Of a DNA stretch of 64,000 nt, positions 9,546 through 19,239 are shown piece by piece. A model generated the notes under the pieces. That model had not been told where the DNA came from. It was given only the letters and a program-made list of their open reading frames with translations, and did no database searches. The stretch is from Chloropicon primus (lineage: Eukaryota; Chlorophyta; Chloropicophyceae; Chloropicales; Chloropicaceae): assembly GCA_023205875.1 (NCBI GenBank), contig CP060755.1:744001-808000 (forward strand), read 5' to 3'. The translations under genes were made by a program, and so were the position numbers. Position 1 is the stretch's first letter. Every line of letters starts with the position of its first letter.

Positions 9546-9639
9546 GAGGTGTTCAGTCCCTCCCTCTCGAGCAACGCGCGCACGTCCGCGCACCAAGAAA
9601 AGAAAACAGAAAACAGAAAACAGAAGCACTGAACACCTC
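9546..9639. repeat. 12-bp perfect inverted repeat in a divergent promoter
   Basis: GAGGTGTTCAGT at 9546-9557 is repeated as its exact complement ACTGAACACCTC at 9628-9639, with a 70-bp spacer. It sits within the PSMB2/HisRS head-to-head interval (9396-9984). That interval also carries GATA/GATC-rich and AGAAAAC simple repeats. It could be a paired binding site or a chance palindrome. Confidence 0.5.
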
Positions 9640-9984
9640 AAGGCGTCCTCCTTCCGGTACCTCCGCTCTCTCCCTCGCCTCTCTCTCTCTCTCTGTCTCT
9701 TTCTCGTCGATCGCTCGGCTCGCGTTTGAAACTGAAACCCTCGCCTCGGTGCTTCGTGCTTCTCAATTGTGGGGACAGGAGAAGGGAAGGGGGAAACGCG
9801 CCGTGTTCGGGACCCCGTGGAGGGATCAAGAGGGATAGAGGGTGGAGAAGGTGCGGACGGAGGGATAGAGCGTCTCGCGAGCTTTCAGGAGACCCCTCGT
9901 GCGTCCGATTTGAGTGGAGGGGCGAGGAGGGAGGAGGAGAAGTGTGAGCCACGAGCTTGAGACAGAGGGCGCAGAGGGAGGAGG

Positions 9985-11490
9985 ATGCGTGCGTTTTGGA
10001 CGACGAGGGGGAGGCTGAGTCCGCTGCCGCACAAGGCGTCGTCATCGTCGTCGTCGTCATCGTGCGTGCCTCGGGTGCCACGGCTGAGGCGAGGAGCGGC
10101 ATCGGGGGATGCGGGGGGAACGGCCTCGGCGTCGGCGTCGGCGTCCAAGGGGAAGGAGCAGAGGAGGTCTGCAGGGGAGCTGAAGAAGGGCTCGTCGCCC
10201 CGGCAGCTGATCGATTTGCAGCCGCCCAGGGGGACGAGAGACTTTTTTCCCGAGGAGATGCGCCTGAGGAACTGGCTGTTCGACAAGTTCAGGCACGTCA
10301 GCTGGGTGTACGGCTTCGAGGAGGTGGACTTCCCCGTGCTCGAGTCGGAGCAGCTGTACACGCGCAAAGCGGGGGAGGAGATCACCACGCAGCTGTATAA
10401 CTTCGAGGACAAGGGTGGGAGGCGGGTGTCCCTGCGGCCTGAGCTCACTCCGAGCCTCTCGCGCCTGGTGCTGCAGAAAGGAAAGTCCCTGCAGCTCCCC
10501 ACCAAGTGGTTCGCCATAGGCCAGTGCTGGAGGTACGAGAGGACGACGAGGGGCAGGAGGAGGGAGCACTACCAGTGGAACATGGACATCGTGGGAGTGT
10601 CGAGCATGGAGGCGGAGGCGGAGGTGATCAGCGCGATCATCGACCTTTTCAAGCTCGTAGGCCTTTCCTCCCAGGACGTGTACATCAAAATCTCAAACAG
10701 GAAGCTCCTCCAGAGCCTGATCAGCACGTTTGGGGTCTCCAGCGAGGTGTTCCCGCAGGTCTGCGTCTGCGTGGACAAGCTGGGGAAGATTCCGAGGGAG
10801 GCCATATGCAAGGAGCTCGTTGATCTGGGCCTGTCCGCGGAGGTCTCGGACAGAATCGTTGGCTTGGTCGCCGAAGGGACCTTCGAGGACTACAAGCGAG
10901 CCTTGGTGGAGGGCGGGTCCGACGAGAGCAACTTGGAGGTACTGAAAGAGATCGAGGGGCTTTTGGATATTTTGGCTGCCCGAGGGTACGAGGACTGGAT
11001 TCAATTCGACGGCTCCATCGTGAGGGGACTGGCGTACTACAGCGGCACAGTCTTCGAGGCCTTTGACAGGGATGGCGAGCTCCGAGCGATCTGTGGCGGG
11101 GGAAGGTACGACCACTTGCTGTCCACCTTCGGTGGCAAAGACCAACCCAGGGTCGGCTTTGGATTCGGCGACGCGGTCATCGTAGAGCTGCTGAAGCAGA
11201 AGAACTTGCTGCCTCAGCTGTCGCCGCAGATTGACGATATTGTCGTGTCCCTGGACCCCGCGTTACAAAAGTACACCGGGCAGGTCGCAAGCAAATTGAG
11301 GTCTTCTGGGAGAAGGGTCGACGTCGTGCTCGAGCAAAAGAAGATGAAGTGGGTGTTCAAGCAGGGGGACAGGACCAACGCAAGGAGGCTGGTTATTCTT
11401 GGGCAGGAAGAGTGGGAAAGGGGGGTGGTCAAAGTCAGAGACCTTGCTGAAAGAGAGGAACGTGAAGTTCCAATCGATGACCTGGTTTGA
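9985..11490 (+). CDS. Histidyl-tRNA synthetase, organellar
   Basis: 501 residues from ATG at 9985. The first ~70 residues are rich in Arg, Ser and Ala (MRAFWTTRGRL, a serine run) and look like a plastid and/or mitochondrial transit peptide. The class II catalytic core follows: PPRGTRDFFPEEMRLRNWLF as motif 1 entry, LRPELTPSLSRLV, and motif 2 within GQCWRYERTTRGRRREHYQWN. The HisRS-specific 'histidine A' motif is GLAYYSGTVFEAF, and motif 3 is AICGGGRYDHLL with GFGFGDAVI. The C-terminal anticodon-binding domain (about 415-500) contains VSLDPALQKYTGQVASKLRS. It charges tRNA-His in an organelle. It is intronless, and its stop lies 37 bp from the SIN3 stop. Confidence 0.94.
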   Translation: MRAFWTTRGRLSPLPHKASSSSSSSSCVPRVPRLRRGAASGDAGGTASASASASKGKEQRRSAGELKKGSSPRQLIDLQPPRGTRDFFPEEMRLRNWLFDKFRHVSWVYGFEEVDFPVLESEQLYTRKAGEEITTQLYNFEDKGGRRVSLRPELTPSLSRLVLQKGKSLQLPTKWFAIGQCWRYERTTRGRRREHYQWNMDIVGVSSMEAEAEVISAIIDLFKLVGLSSQDVYIKISNRKLLQSLISTFGVSSEVFPQVCVCVDKLGKIPREAICKELVDLGLSAEVSDRIVGLVAEGTFEDYKRALVEGGSDESNLEVLKEIEGLLDILAARGYEDWIQFDGSIVRGLAYYSGTVFEAFDRDGELRAICGGGRYDHLLSTFGGKDQPRVGFGFGDAVIVELLKQKNLLPQLSPQIDDIVVSLDPALQKYTGQVASKLRSSGRRVDVVLEQKKMKWVFKQGDRTNARRLVILGQEEWERGVVKVRDLAEREEREVPIDDLV

Positions 11491-11527
11491 GCAATATTTT
11501 GCGAAGCCTGTGATAAAACTGCAATAA

Positions 11528-14500
11528 TTAGTTATCGTTGGATTCTTCCGCCTTCTCGATCTCGGCCTCGATCCATTTGTCGAACCGACCCTTCCTCCTC
11601 GTGGCATGATCCGGCTTCGAGCGGGTGCGGAACCCGCCCTTTCGAAGCAAGACGTCCTCGGTGTCCAAAACATACGAAGTTTTCGAGCTGTTGCAAGCTA
11701 TCTTGCACTCCAAGCCGTTCCTCACGTAGAACTTCTTCAGCTCGTCAGACAAGTGCTTGTCGGCCGCATTCCCGCCACCGTCCTTCAAGCCTTGCAAGGT
11801 TCTGGTGAGAAAGATCTTCCCCGGCTCATAGGCGCTGACACTTGAACCGAACTCAACATAGTTCTTGAGGTAATCAGAGAAAGCCTTGTCCATGGCAACA
11901 GCAGGGATGTCGCACTTGCTGACAGCCACGTCCAAGATCTGGGCACTGACTTTTCCTTTTTCCATGACCCCGATCCTAAACCTGGTCTCGTCGTTCAAAA
12001 GCACGAGACTGTTGGCGTAGTACACAGAATCGTCAAATAAGTTATCCCTTCTCTCCCTCTCGTAGCTGTACAAGCATTGCAGTTTCAGAAGCAAGTCGTC
12101 GGTCACGATGCTCTGGATCTGCTTCACCAGCTTGTAGATTAGCTTGTCGACAGTAAACAAAATGTACGCCTTTGCGCCCAACAAATGCCTGCATTCATCT
12201 TCATACTGGGACACGTCTGTTGTGCCGTCAATAAGCCTGTACAGCAGCCTCATGAACTCCTCATGCAGCTTCTTAGCTTTTCCTTCATCCTCCTCCTTGG
12301 ATGACTTGGCAGGCTTGCTCTCAGTCTGAGAGGGCTTCCACTTGTTATCCCCACTCTTCGCGCACTGCTCGACGATCCCAAGCCTTTCGTACAAGTAGCT
12401 GTGCAGTCTGAACAGGATATAAAACGCATCGTTACCGTAGAAGACCGTCTTGACCTTGTCGGTCTTTGAGCTTTCCTTCTTGCCGGATACATAAGCAGCG
12501 ATAGGTTTGCAGTTCACGAATTCGCTTTCCTCTTGGTCATTGGCATCCTCTTCCTCCTCTTCCTCCTCTTCCTCCTCCTCTTCCTTCTCCTTCTCCTTCT
12601 CCTTCTCTTCCTCAGAGTCCTTGGAGTCCACATCCATGCCTTCCGCCTTCTCGTCGCCCTCCTTGTCGGCGTCTTCAGAATTTTTGTCCTCCATTGATGT
12701 ATCTCCGTCCTTCTCCTTGGAATCGTCGGCATACTTCTTCCTGTCCTCCGGGTCCCTGCTTGGCAATCCAAAGAAAGGCTCGTAGAACTCGCGCCAGAAC
12801 TTGGTGACCTTTCTGCTAAGATCAGCAGAAAGCATTTCCTCGGCGGCGTACGCAATAATGCCATAAATTTCATCGTGAAGAGCCTTGTCATTGCAGTCAA
12901 AGACGATATCCACCTCAGTGTGCTGATCAGACCACTTGCTGTCCGGAATCGTTGCAATTGCCTTGGACAGCTTTGTCTTCATGTCCTGCTTCTTCCTCCT
13001 TTCTTCGGACAATTCCTTGATCTCCGAGATCATGCCCTTCGAGCTGAGGTTTTTCTTGTCAATTTGCTTGAAGTAGAACGATCTATGGTCCAGGGACTTG
13101 TGGTAGTTCTGCTCATAGACCTTTCTCCAGATTTTGTTCATCTCCTCCTGGACGTTCCTCCATTCCTTGTCCTTCTCTTTCAACCTCTTGTGCACGATTG
13201 GGACTGCATATCCTGGAATTCGCCTGAGAAGGTCAAGAATGGTCTGGCCATGCTCCGCATAGATCTTCTCGATGCTGCGAATGTGAACTGGGCCCAACAG
13301 ATCCTCCGGCAAAGCCATAGCCTTCTTTGCGTCGTCAGAAAGCGAAGGAATCTGCTCCGCAAACTTATCCAGCACCTTGATGGTTGCGGTGTTGCATTCA
13401 ATGCACATTTCAAGCTCAAATCTATCATCCTCGCACCGGAACAGGGCTTCCTCGTATTGGTTTCTTCTCAAGCCCTTAAAGCCAAAGGCGTCCTCCGATC
13501 CTGTTGGAAGAGAGACCCACTGATCGTTCAACATGCCAGCAAACATGGTCTTCAGCTCAGGGCACTTGTGCTTATCCCTGCCATGGAAAGACATCTTGGG
13601 GTAGTCCGCAGGGAGCTTGCGGTACGAAGGAGTGCACTGCTCACACATTGTGAAATCAAGGTCAGATACTGGCCTTGTGTTGTACTTCTCCCTCATTGAA
13701 ATGGCCTTGAGCTTCTGCTGCATATCCTTCGAGGAGACGCTCGTCCTGGCGGCCTCCAATGCTTTACCGTCCTTGCCCAGAATATTCTTGACGCTCAAGT
13801 CCAAGTCCATACTTTCACATCGCGACAAGAAGTCGTTGAACCCTTGTACAAGGTCGGAGTGCTTCCCTATGATGTCGTAAACCAGCCCTTGCAATTCCAT
13901 TTTGCTGATGATCTCCTGGCTGAATATGTTCAAACACTTCAAGAAATCCTGGTAAGCTTCTTTGCTTCTCAAGCGGTTCTTGACTCGCTCGAAAAACTGG
14001 AGCTCCTTGCCCAGGGAAGCTAGGGACAGCTTGACCTTTTTGTCCTCCTCGTCCTTGCTGGACTTGGCAGATGTCTTGGCCCTCTTGCTGGACTTTGAAT
14101 CCTTGGATTTGCCTGCAGACCTCTTCGATGGCGCTGTCAACTGCGGAGGAGGCTGCGAGTCGGGCAAGAAATACGTGAACTCCTTCAGCAGATCCGGGTG
14201 CTCATCAAACAGGACTGACACTTCTTCGTAGACACGGTAGATGCCCTTCTTCCCCTTCCTGTACATGTTGAGTATCTCAAGGAAGGCCTTGTACACGCGC
14301 TCGTCATTAGCAAACCTCTTCTTGATCTTGTTCACGTAGTTGATAGCTTGGTTGAACTCGATGGGCTGCTTCTTCTTCGGAGCTGCTTTCTTCCCCTTCG
14401 CGCCACCAGCCGCCCCCTTTTTGGGTGGGTCCACCCTGATCTCGTACCCGTTCGGAACAAAGGTGTTGAACCCAAGAAGCAGGTCTTTGTGGCCTTTGAA

Positions 14501-16009
14501 CAAGGTCTTGACAAGCTCCACGACGCCAGAAGTGTCGATCTTGTTCATTCTAAACTTCTTCATGATGTCCAAGAACTTGTTGTAAACGCTCGGCTTCTCT
14601 TTGAATCTCTCCTTCACCTTGGTAAGGTACTCGATCGCGTCTTTCTGGGTCAGCTTTTCCTTGGCCTTGATATTCCGCGAGGGCCCCGCTTTCGAGGCGC
14701 CCTGATACGACTTTCCAGCTTTGCCCTTGTCCTGCTTCTCGTTCTTGCGCTTCTTTCCCTTGGCATCCTTTTCCGGGGCCTTTGGCTTCGTCTGCGCCTG
14801 GGCCATGGCCTGGTTCCGAGCCTGGGCCTGGGCCTGGGCCTGGGCCTGAGCGTGAGCCTGCACCTGGGCTTGGGCGGCTTGCACCATCATCTGCTGAGGA
14901 ACCAAGAAGCTCTTGGGGAGTTGGACCGACTGCAATTGGCTTGGCATCCCTTGGAGCTGGGGCGGCATGCCCATGTAAGGGACCTGCACGTTGGCGGCCT
15001 GGGTCTTCCCTTGCATGATGGGAGACCCCGCCCCCAATCCCTGGGCCTGCTGCTGCTGCACGGCTTGGACCGCCTGGGCCTGGGCCTGAGCTTCTGCCTG
15101 GGCTTGAGCCTGCATCCTGAGCACTTGGTAGAAGGACCCGTCCTGGGCTCCGGCGAGACCGGGCACCACCAGCGGGCTGCTCGCAGCCACAGCAGCGGCC
15201 GCGGCGGCTTGCGTTTGAAGCTGGGGAACGACCGACGGCTCGCCAAGCGGGGCGGACGCCGCTTGAGGATCGGCGGCGTACTGAACGTACTCCTGCCCGT
15301 CCGCCTGCTGGGCTTCGGTGCCACCGGGAGCGGCCGCGTTCGCGTCAAAGTGATCCCCCGCCCCAGGAACGCTTTCGTTCTTCACCGCCGCCCCAACAGG
15401 ATCGAGCGGCTGCTCCGGCGCAAAAACCGCTGGTGCCTCCGCCTTCACGGCGTCGGCGGGGCCGTCGCCGCCCGCCTGCACGTCGGCCTCCATGGGCTGG
15501 GCGCCCAGATCGTCTTGCCCCGCGTGGGCAGCAGCCACCATCGTGGCACCTTCCCCACCAAAGCCCCCTGGAATCGCCTCCTGCGCGGGGGGAGCACCCG
15601 CCGCTGCGTCTTCCACCGCCGTGCCCACTCCGTTGCCTCCCCCGAGGTTGGGATCTGGCGATTGATCCGCGTCCTGACCGGGCCCGCGCTCCTCCCCGAG
15701 GGCCGAGGGTCCGTTGCCGGCGTCGGCCCCCTGATCTTGCAGGCCCCCCGCCAGGGCACCTCCCTCCTCCCCCGCCTCCACCTGCCCATCCTCGTGATCC
15801 CGGCCGTCCTCCTCCACGGCTCCACCGCGGTGCGGATCCGCGGCCGGCTCCACCGCGTCCACGGCCTGGACCTGGACCGTCCCCTCCTGGTCCGTCCCCT
15901 GCGGCCCCGCCGTCGGCGCGACCTCGACCTCCATGTCGTCCTGATCCTGCCGATTCAGCTTGGGTAGCTTCACGATCAGCCTCATCGGCTTCAGGTCCTC
16001 GTTCTCCAT
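11528..16009 (-). CDS. SIN3: SIN3 transcriptional corepressor scaffold
   Basis: 1,493 residues from ATG at 16009 (MENEDLKPMRLIVKLP). SIN3 is the scaffold of the Rpd3/HDAC corepressor. Residues 1-445 are low-complexity: acidic and Gly/Pro-rich, then long AQAQAQ-type Gln/Ala tracts. Three paired amphipathic helix domains follow: PAH1 about 451-520 (AIEYLTKVKERF...YNKFLDIM), PAH2 about 553-620 (INYVNKIKKRF...YKAFLEIL), PAH3 about 666-730 (FFERVKNRL...YQDFLKCL). The HDAC-interaction domain is about 770-890 (TRPVSDLDFTMCEQCTPSY, LNDQWVSLPTGSED, RNQYEEALFRCEDDRFELEM). An acidic block of Glu runs sits near 1131-1155, then the Sin3 C-terminal domain (NDAFYILFRLHSYLYERL). It is a single large exon. 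Plant SIN3 usually begins its PAHs nearer the N-terminus, so the long Q/A-rich leader is notable. Confidence 0.95.
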   Translation of the reverse strand: MENEDLKPMRLIVKLPKLNRQDQDDMEVEVAPTAGPQGTDQEGTVQVQAVDAVEPAADPHRGGAVEEDGRDHEDGQVEAGEEGGALAGGLQDQGADAGNGPSALGEERGPGQDADQSPDPNLGGGNGVGTAVEDAAAGAPPAQEAIPGGFGGEGATMVAAAHAGQDDLGAQPMEADVQAGGDGPADAVKAEAPAVFAPEQPLDPVGAAVKNESVPGAGDHFDANAAAPGGTEAQQADGQEYVQYAADPQAASAPLGEPSVVPQLQTQAAAAAAVAASSPLVVPGLAGAQDGSFYQVLRMQAQAQAEAQAQAQAVQAVQQQQAQGLGAGSPIMQGKTQAANVQVPYMGMPPQLQGMPSQLQSVQLPKSFLVPQQMMVQAAQAQVQAHAQAQAQAQAQARNQAMAQAQTKPKAPEKDAKGKKRKNEKQDKGKAGKSYQGASKAGPSRNIKAKEKLTQKDAIEYLTKVKERFKEKPSVYNKFLDIMKKFRMNKIDTSGVVELVKTLFKGHKDLLLGFNTFVPNGYEIRVDPPKKGAAGGAKGKKAAPKKKQPIEFNQAINYVNKIKKRFANDERVYKAFLEILNMYRKGKKGIYRVYEEVSVLFDEHPDLLKEFTYFLPDSQPPPQLTAPSKRSAGKSKDSKSSKRAKTSAKSSKDEEDKKVKLSLASLGKELQFFERVKNRLRSKEAYQDFLKCLNIFSQEIISKMELQGLVYDIIGKHSDLVQGFNDFLSRCESMDLDLSVKNILGKDGKALEAARTSVSSKDMQQKLKAISMREKYNTRPVSDLDFTMCEQCTPSYRKLPADYPKMSFHGRDKHKCPELKTMFAGMLNDQWVSLPTGSEDAFGFKGLRRNQYEEALFRCEDDRFELEMCIECNTATIKVLDKFAEQIPSLSDDAKKAMALPEDLLGPVHIRSIEKIYAEHGQTILDLLRRIPGYAVPIVHKRLKEKDKEWRNVQEEMNKIWRKVYEQNYHKSLDHRSFYFKQIDKKNLSSKGMISEIKELSEERRKKQDMKTKLSKAIATIPDSKWSDQHTEVDIVFDCNDKALHDEIYGIIAYAAEEMLSADLSRKVTKFWREFYEPFFGLPSRDPEDRKKYADDSKEKDGDTSMEDKNSEDADKEGDEKAEGMDVDSKDSEEEKEKEKEKEEEEEEEEEEEEDANDQEESEFVNCKPIAAYVSGKKESSKTDKVKTVFYGNDAFYILFRLHSYLYERLGIVEQCAKSGDNKWKPSQTESKPAKSSKEEDEGKAKKLHEEFMRLLYRLIDGTTDVSQYEDECRHLLGAKAYILFTVDKLIYKLVKQIQSIVTDDLLLKLQCLYSYERERRDNLFDDSVYYANSLVLLNDETRFRIGVMEKGKVSAQILDVAVSKCDIPAVAMDKAFSDYLKNYVEFGSSVSAYEPGKIFLTRTLQGLKDGGGNAADKHLSDELKKFYVRNGLECKIACNSSKTSYVLDTEDVLLRKGGFRTRSKPDHATRRKGRFDKWIEAEIEKAEESNDN

Positions 16010-17652
16010 CGCGCCGCACAAAAGACCTCGATGGAGGAAAGCCTGAGAGCCTTCAAAGGTTCCACCTTGGGAATGGATGAGAAGCGCCAGAGTCAGCAGA
16101 AGGCTAATGTCACTCGTCGAAAACGGATGCCCCTCGTCGGAAACGGAAGCGGGGGGCGACGGCGTCGGGCCAGGCCTCGTGGTCCCCCTTCGTCTTGACC
16201 TCCGCTCCGCTCCGCCAACTTTGTCGAAACGAGGTTTCGTGCGCGCGAGAACTCACCCTCCGCGAGGCAACCTCTTGCCCTCCCCTCTGTCCCTCAAAGC
16301 CTTGGAAAGGCGCGGGAGCGTCGTCGCCCTCGCCTCGTTTGTCGCGCGCGCGCGCGCCAAAAGTAACTCCTCGCCGATCCCCTCCTCCACGTCGCGTGCT
16401 CGTTGGTCGAACTCTCTCGCGCGAATCCGTCGCCTACTTCGCCGCGAGCTGGAAGAGAGCGGAGCAAGAAGGCGGTCAGGGAGGTCCGCGCAACGCGAGC
16501 GGCGGGGCCAAATGACTCCGACGGCGCGGTTTGGAGGAAAAACAAACCAAACGGTTTTCGTTTTCTTTCTTCGCCGACCGCGAACCCGGCCGAGTTTCCG
16601 AGCCTCTCGCCTTCCGAGCGTCACTTACCTTCCGAGGTCTCTCAAGCGACACCGTCACGCAGAAGAATGCCTCAGAATGCTTCAGACGAAGAAGAAGAAG
16701 AAGAAGAAGAAGAAGATCTCGCCAATGCCTCTCCCTCTCTCTCTCCCTCTCTCTCTCCCTTCCTCCGGTCGCCGAGCGAGCAAGGAACGGAAGGTTCTTC
16801 GTCGTCGAAGCCGCAATGGGGGGACGCAGCCAACAGCCTCCAGCCTCCTCCTCAAGTTTGTAAGTAAGAAGAAGACGACGACGAAGACTCTCCTCCGAAA
16901 GAAAAAAAAAAAAAGAAAACGAAACGAAAACGAAAACGAAAGATCTGTCGGTGGTGATCTTCCCCTCCGCCTCAAGTTCCCTTTCGATCGACCAATACGT
17001 TCGTTCTCTTTTGGATCTTCCAAGCGCCACCGCGGTGGTGGTCCAGGTGCTTGCGCCAAAAGGTGAAAGGGCCCCCCCTTGAGTTTTTTGTTTCGCGGCT
17101 CGATGGGCCTCTCTCTGGCTCCTCCCTTCAACGCCAGGGAGAAAAAAAAAAAAAAAAGGAAAAAACGAATTTTTCGATGATTTTTGGATGCGGCCCCATA
17201 AGATGGAATTTCTACTACGAATGCCGGGCCTGATCCGAGCTCGATCCGACCCGACTTCGAGGGGGGGAAGCGATCCCAGGGAAAGGGAGGGGAGGATCAA
17301 TCTTTCAAGCGGTTTGGTTGGGTTTGGTTTTTTTCTTTCCGAGGAGGCCTGGAAGGAAAGGAAAGAAAAAGGGGGGGAGGGAGTCAATACGATCATTCCG
17401 TATTTCTTTATTTACTTCTTTGAAATGCGTATTCTCCCTTTTAATATAAGTGTGCACCCCTTTCTTTCTTTCCTTCTTTTTATTCGTTAGGTACGGAAAA
17501 CTCCGAAATTCCTCCAAACTCCTGGCATTCTTTCTTTGCAACTCCACTTCTATGGATGGAAGAAAGCAGCAGGAGCAGCAGCATTATTCTCTTCTCCCTC
17601 GCTCCAATCGCTCCAATCGCTCAGAGGATCCCAATCCCAATCTCAATCCCAA
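16010..17652. other. gene-poor interval rich in simple sequence
   Basis: 1.6 kb between the SIN3 start and the stop of the BED/hAT-derived gene. It has an AAG array (16686-16712), CTCTCTC tracts (16724-16765), A-rich runs with AACGAA repeats (16903-16940), and a poly-A run near 17141-17157. Long open frames exist on both strands but are repeat-encoded and not protein-like. It presumably carries the SIN3 promoter and leader. No gene is called. Confidence 0.5.
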
Positions 17653-19239
17653 TCACTGGTGGTGCTGCTGCTCCGGAGAGAGCAGGACGGGGTTGTACTT
17701 GAGGAACAGGATCGCCCTCTTGTGGTCCTCCGTGGCCTCGTAACCGACAAAGTCGCCCGCCTCGAGGATGCGGATGTCCCTGGGCGTCTGGATGGGCTCC
17801 GAGGGGGGAGGACCCCCCGCCGCGCAGACGCTGCACGCCAGCTTGTGGAGGGTCCGGCACTTGGAGGCGCCCTTGGAGCGCCAGAACGCCTCCGAGTCGC
17901 CTGGCCTCGAGGCCTTGGCCAAGGCCTCGTAGTCCTCCAGCTCCTTGAGGAGGTCGCCGCCCGCGAGGTCGTCCGCGGCGGCCTCCCCAGGCCTCCTCTC
18001 GAAGAAGGCTCGGCAGACCCAGTCCCTCCCCAAGGCCTCGGCGGCGGCTGCGGCGTTGTGGGGGCTCAGGTAGGACGCGAGGTCCTCCTCGATTTTGGTG
18101 GCTCCCCTCGCCCTACGCAGGCCTCCGTCCCCCGCGACCACGGAGACCGAGGAGACCCACGATGACCAGGACCCCTCCCCCAGGTCGTACTCCCCGAAGG
18201 CCTTCTCGGCGAAGGGCTCGCCGTCCAGAGAATCCCGGTGCTTGGACACGAGGACGAACTCCTCCCTGTCCCCCTCCTCGTTCACGAAGCTCAGCCGGGC
18301 CGCGGGCCCGGGCACGAACCGGGGGTCCACCACGACGTCCAGGAAGGGGAGGCCCAAGTAGTGCTGCCGGGACACGTGCTCGAGCCTCCGCCGGAGCTTC
18401 CCCCGCAGCGCCTCGAACTCCTCCAGCAGCAGCTCGTGCATCACCCCCGTGCTCCCGTGGTTCCTCAGGCTCTTCCCCTGCCCCGGCTTGCCGAAGGAGC
18501 CCACGAACTCGGCGAAGGCCTCTTGGCCCACCACGTCGAGCGGCAGCAGCTGCCTGGCGCAGAACGCGACGCAGCTCCTGAGCACCGCGGCCGCCTTCCC
18601 CGACGGCCTCGTGTGAGCCTGGCCCTCCGACTTGCGCTGCCTCTTGGCCCCCGACGCCGCCGACCGGACTCCCCCGGACGCCGACCGGTCCCTCCCCGAG
18701 TCGTCAATGATACAAGCGTACACCCCCTGGTGCTTCTTCTTGACGTGGCGGAGCGGGTTGCCGAGGGACCCCTTGGGGATCTTGAGCAGGGCGCCGCACC
18801 GCTTCAGCTCCCCCGTCGCGGGGTCCGTCACCGGGACGCAGCACAGGAAGTCTTGCCCCCCAGGAGAGAGGGGCGGCTCGAACACGGCCCCGATCTCGAA
18901 GAGCCTCGAGCGAAGGGGCCTCCCGTTCCTCCCCAGCGGGACCTTCACCCTCACCTCCTTCGCCCCGAACGTCAGGCTCGTGCCCGGCTTGGGAAGGTCC
19001 ACCTTCGACAGGTCGAACGACGACGACGACGACGACAGCATCACGGAGCGCGGAGCGCCAAGGTTGTCGTTGTCGTTGCTGTTCTGCTGCTGCTGCTGCT
19101 GCTGCTGCTGTCCGGGGGACTTGGCGGCAGTGGTGGGAGACCGTGCGGCCACGGAATGATTCATTCCGCCACCACCACCTATCTCCTCGTAAGTCGTGTG
19201 CAGTCCCCGCTTGCTGTTGTTGTTGGTGGCGCTGCTCAT
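17653..19239 (-). CDS. BED zinc-finger / hAT-transposase-derived protein
   Basis: 528 residues from ATG at 19239 (MSSATNNNSKRGLHT). A disordered N-terminus contains a nine-glutamine tract and a serine run. Residues about 128-165 look like a BED finger: paired Cys (FLCC and RCGALL) and the His pair in GSLGNPLRHVKKKH, which closely follows the BED pattern 'GS..NL.RH...KH'. Residues about 190-300 resemble the hAT transposase region after BED: ARQLLPLDVVGQEAFAEFVG ('RP..VVE..GF'), then LRRRLEHV. The expected RNase H-like DDE core and C-terminal hAT dimerisation domain are not recognisable in the last ~220 residues. It is therefore probably a domesticated or decayed hAT derivative acting, if at all, as a DNA-binding protein. 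It is intronless with high GC like its neighbours. Confidence is moderate. Confidence 0.6.
   Translation of the reverse strand: MSSATNNNSKRGLHTTYEEIGGGGGMNHSVAARSPTTAAKSPGQQQQQQQQQNSNDNDNLGAPRSVMLSSSSSSFDLSKVDLPKPGTSLTFGAKEVRVKVPLGRNGRPLRSRLFEIGAVFEPPLSPGGQDFLCCVPVTDPATGELKRCGALLKIPKGSLGNPLRHVKKKHQGVYACIIDDSGRDRSASGGVRSAASGAKRQRKSEGQAHTRPSGKAAAVLRSCVAFCARQLLPLDVVGQEAFAEFVGSFGKPGQGKSLRNHGSTGVMHELLLEEFEALRGKLRRRLEHVSRQHYLGLPFLDVVVDPRFVPGPAARLSFVNEEGDREEFVLVSKHRDSLDGEPFAEKAFGEYDLGEGSWSSWVSSVSVVAGDGGLRRARGATKIEEDLASYLSPHNAAAAAEALGRDWVCRAFFERRPGEAAADDLAGGDLLKELEDYEALAKASRPGDSEAFWRSKGASKCRTLHKLACSVCAAGGPPPSEPIQTPRDIRILEAGDFVGYEATEDHKRAILFLKYNPVLLSPEQQHHQ

Noticed and set aside
14348-15967. Long plus-strand open frame opposite SIN3
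   Set aside because: It lies antisense to the conserved SIN3 coding region, and its composition (Leu/Gly/Arg-rich, 'GLGLGLG') is the complement of the Gln/Ala tracts.
16077-17066. 330-codon plus-strand frame upstream of SIN3
   Set aside because: Made of Arg/Ser/Lys low-complexity sequence from AAG, CTCTCC and AACGAA repeats; no domain signal, and overlapping frames on both strands look alike.
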